Assembly: GCF_001509475.1 (NCBI RefSeq)
Contig: NZ_LLZG01000362.1
Coordinates: 1-58,641, forward strand
Source of the DNA: Streptomyces regalis
GTDB taxonomy: Bacteria; Actinomycetota; Actinomycetes; Streptomycetales; Streptomycetaceae
DNA: 58,641 bases
Reading direction: 5' to 3'
Numbering within the stretch: the stretch's first letter is position 1; each line of letters starts with the position of its first letter. Shown piece after piece: positions 58,558-58,641 of this stretch. Under the pieces are notes generated by a model, which did no database searches, was not told the origin of the DNA, and saw only the letters and a list, made by a program, of their open reading frames with translations. A program made the position numbers and the translations under genes.

Positions 58558-58641
58558 TTAACACGTCGTCTTGATCATGCTGTTGAGGTTGTTGGTCTGA
58601 GCTCGAACCCGAGCCTGGAGGGCTGTGAGGGCGGCGGGCGG
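58558..58641 (-). CDS. C-terminal end of an unrecognised gene at the right edge
   Basis: A leftward frame enters from the right edge and ends at TAA 58558: ALTALQARVRAQTNNLNSMI then KTTC. The Gln/Asn-rich helical end is protein-like. It could be the tail of a transposon-associated protein, but too little is visible to name it. Confidence 0.3.
   Translation of the reverse strand, partial: PPAALTALQARVRAQTNNLNSMIKTTC

Overview
The window looks like Streptomyces (or a close relative) chromosome. It is very G+C-rich with strong G/C third positions, uses GTG and TTG starts freely, and has the expected gene set: dcd, an ECF42-type sigma factor with its YCII partner, FG-GAP secreted proteins, MerR, TetR and MarR regulators, and DUF317, DUF2795 and DUF6879 families. 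No rRNA or CRISPR array was seen.

Left flank (1-9.8 kb), housekeeping chromosome: a pentapeptide-repeat gene cut by the window edge, three tandem secreted FG-GAP beta-propeller proteins, a Yip1-like membrane protein, a YCII/ECF42 sigma operon with a candidate self-recognised promoter, dcd overlapping a phosphoribosyltransferase gene, a 52-aa zinc-ribbon gene and tRNA-Gly(CCC).

Mobile-element hotspot (9.84-55.2 kb). The 3' part of the tRNA gene (46 bp) recurs at 45439-45484 (one mismatch) and 53809-53854 (perfect), so two att-bounded segments lie in tandem beside the tRNA. A third, derelict integrase sits just right of the last copy. Segment 1 (9.9-45.4 kb) is composite. It carries a MerR-linked island (10.5-21 kb: MFS, SulP transporter, lipid-kinase-like protein, RF3-like factor, two MerR proteins, and eight copies of one 21-bp operator-like motif). 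Next come two efflux loci with TetR regulators (MFS; heterodimeric ABC exporter). A mobilizable element follows (28.3-37.8 kb: int, xis, repressor, replication initiator, helicase-loader-like ATPase, membrane protein, MobC, relaxase, 24-bp repeats, DUF317). Last are a MarR/SDR/SRPBCC/MBL cluster and several decayed genes. Segment 2 (45.5-53.8 kb) has no integrase. It holds a 1787-aa STAND/TPR NTPase overlapping a class III nucleotide-cyclase-like gene, a divergent DUF5706 (Pycsar-effector-type) membrane protein and a Crp-like cyclic-nucleotide-binding regulator.

Right flank (55.2-58.6 kb): a deletion junction fusing a 5'-truncated GntR gene to a 5'-truncated ATPase gene, two small unknown genes, and an SDR gene divergent from a TetR gene around a perfect 11-bp inverted repeat.

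The strongest candidates for something new are the cyclase-like/STAND/DUF5706/Crp cluster, whose cyclase-like and STAND proteins share a short Gly-rich motif, and the MerR operator island that appears to link anion transport, translation termination and several unknown proteins.
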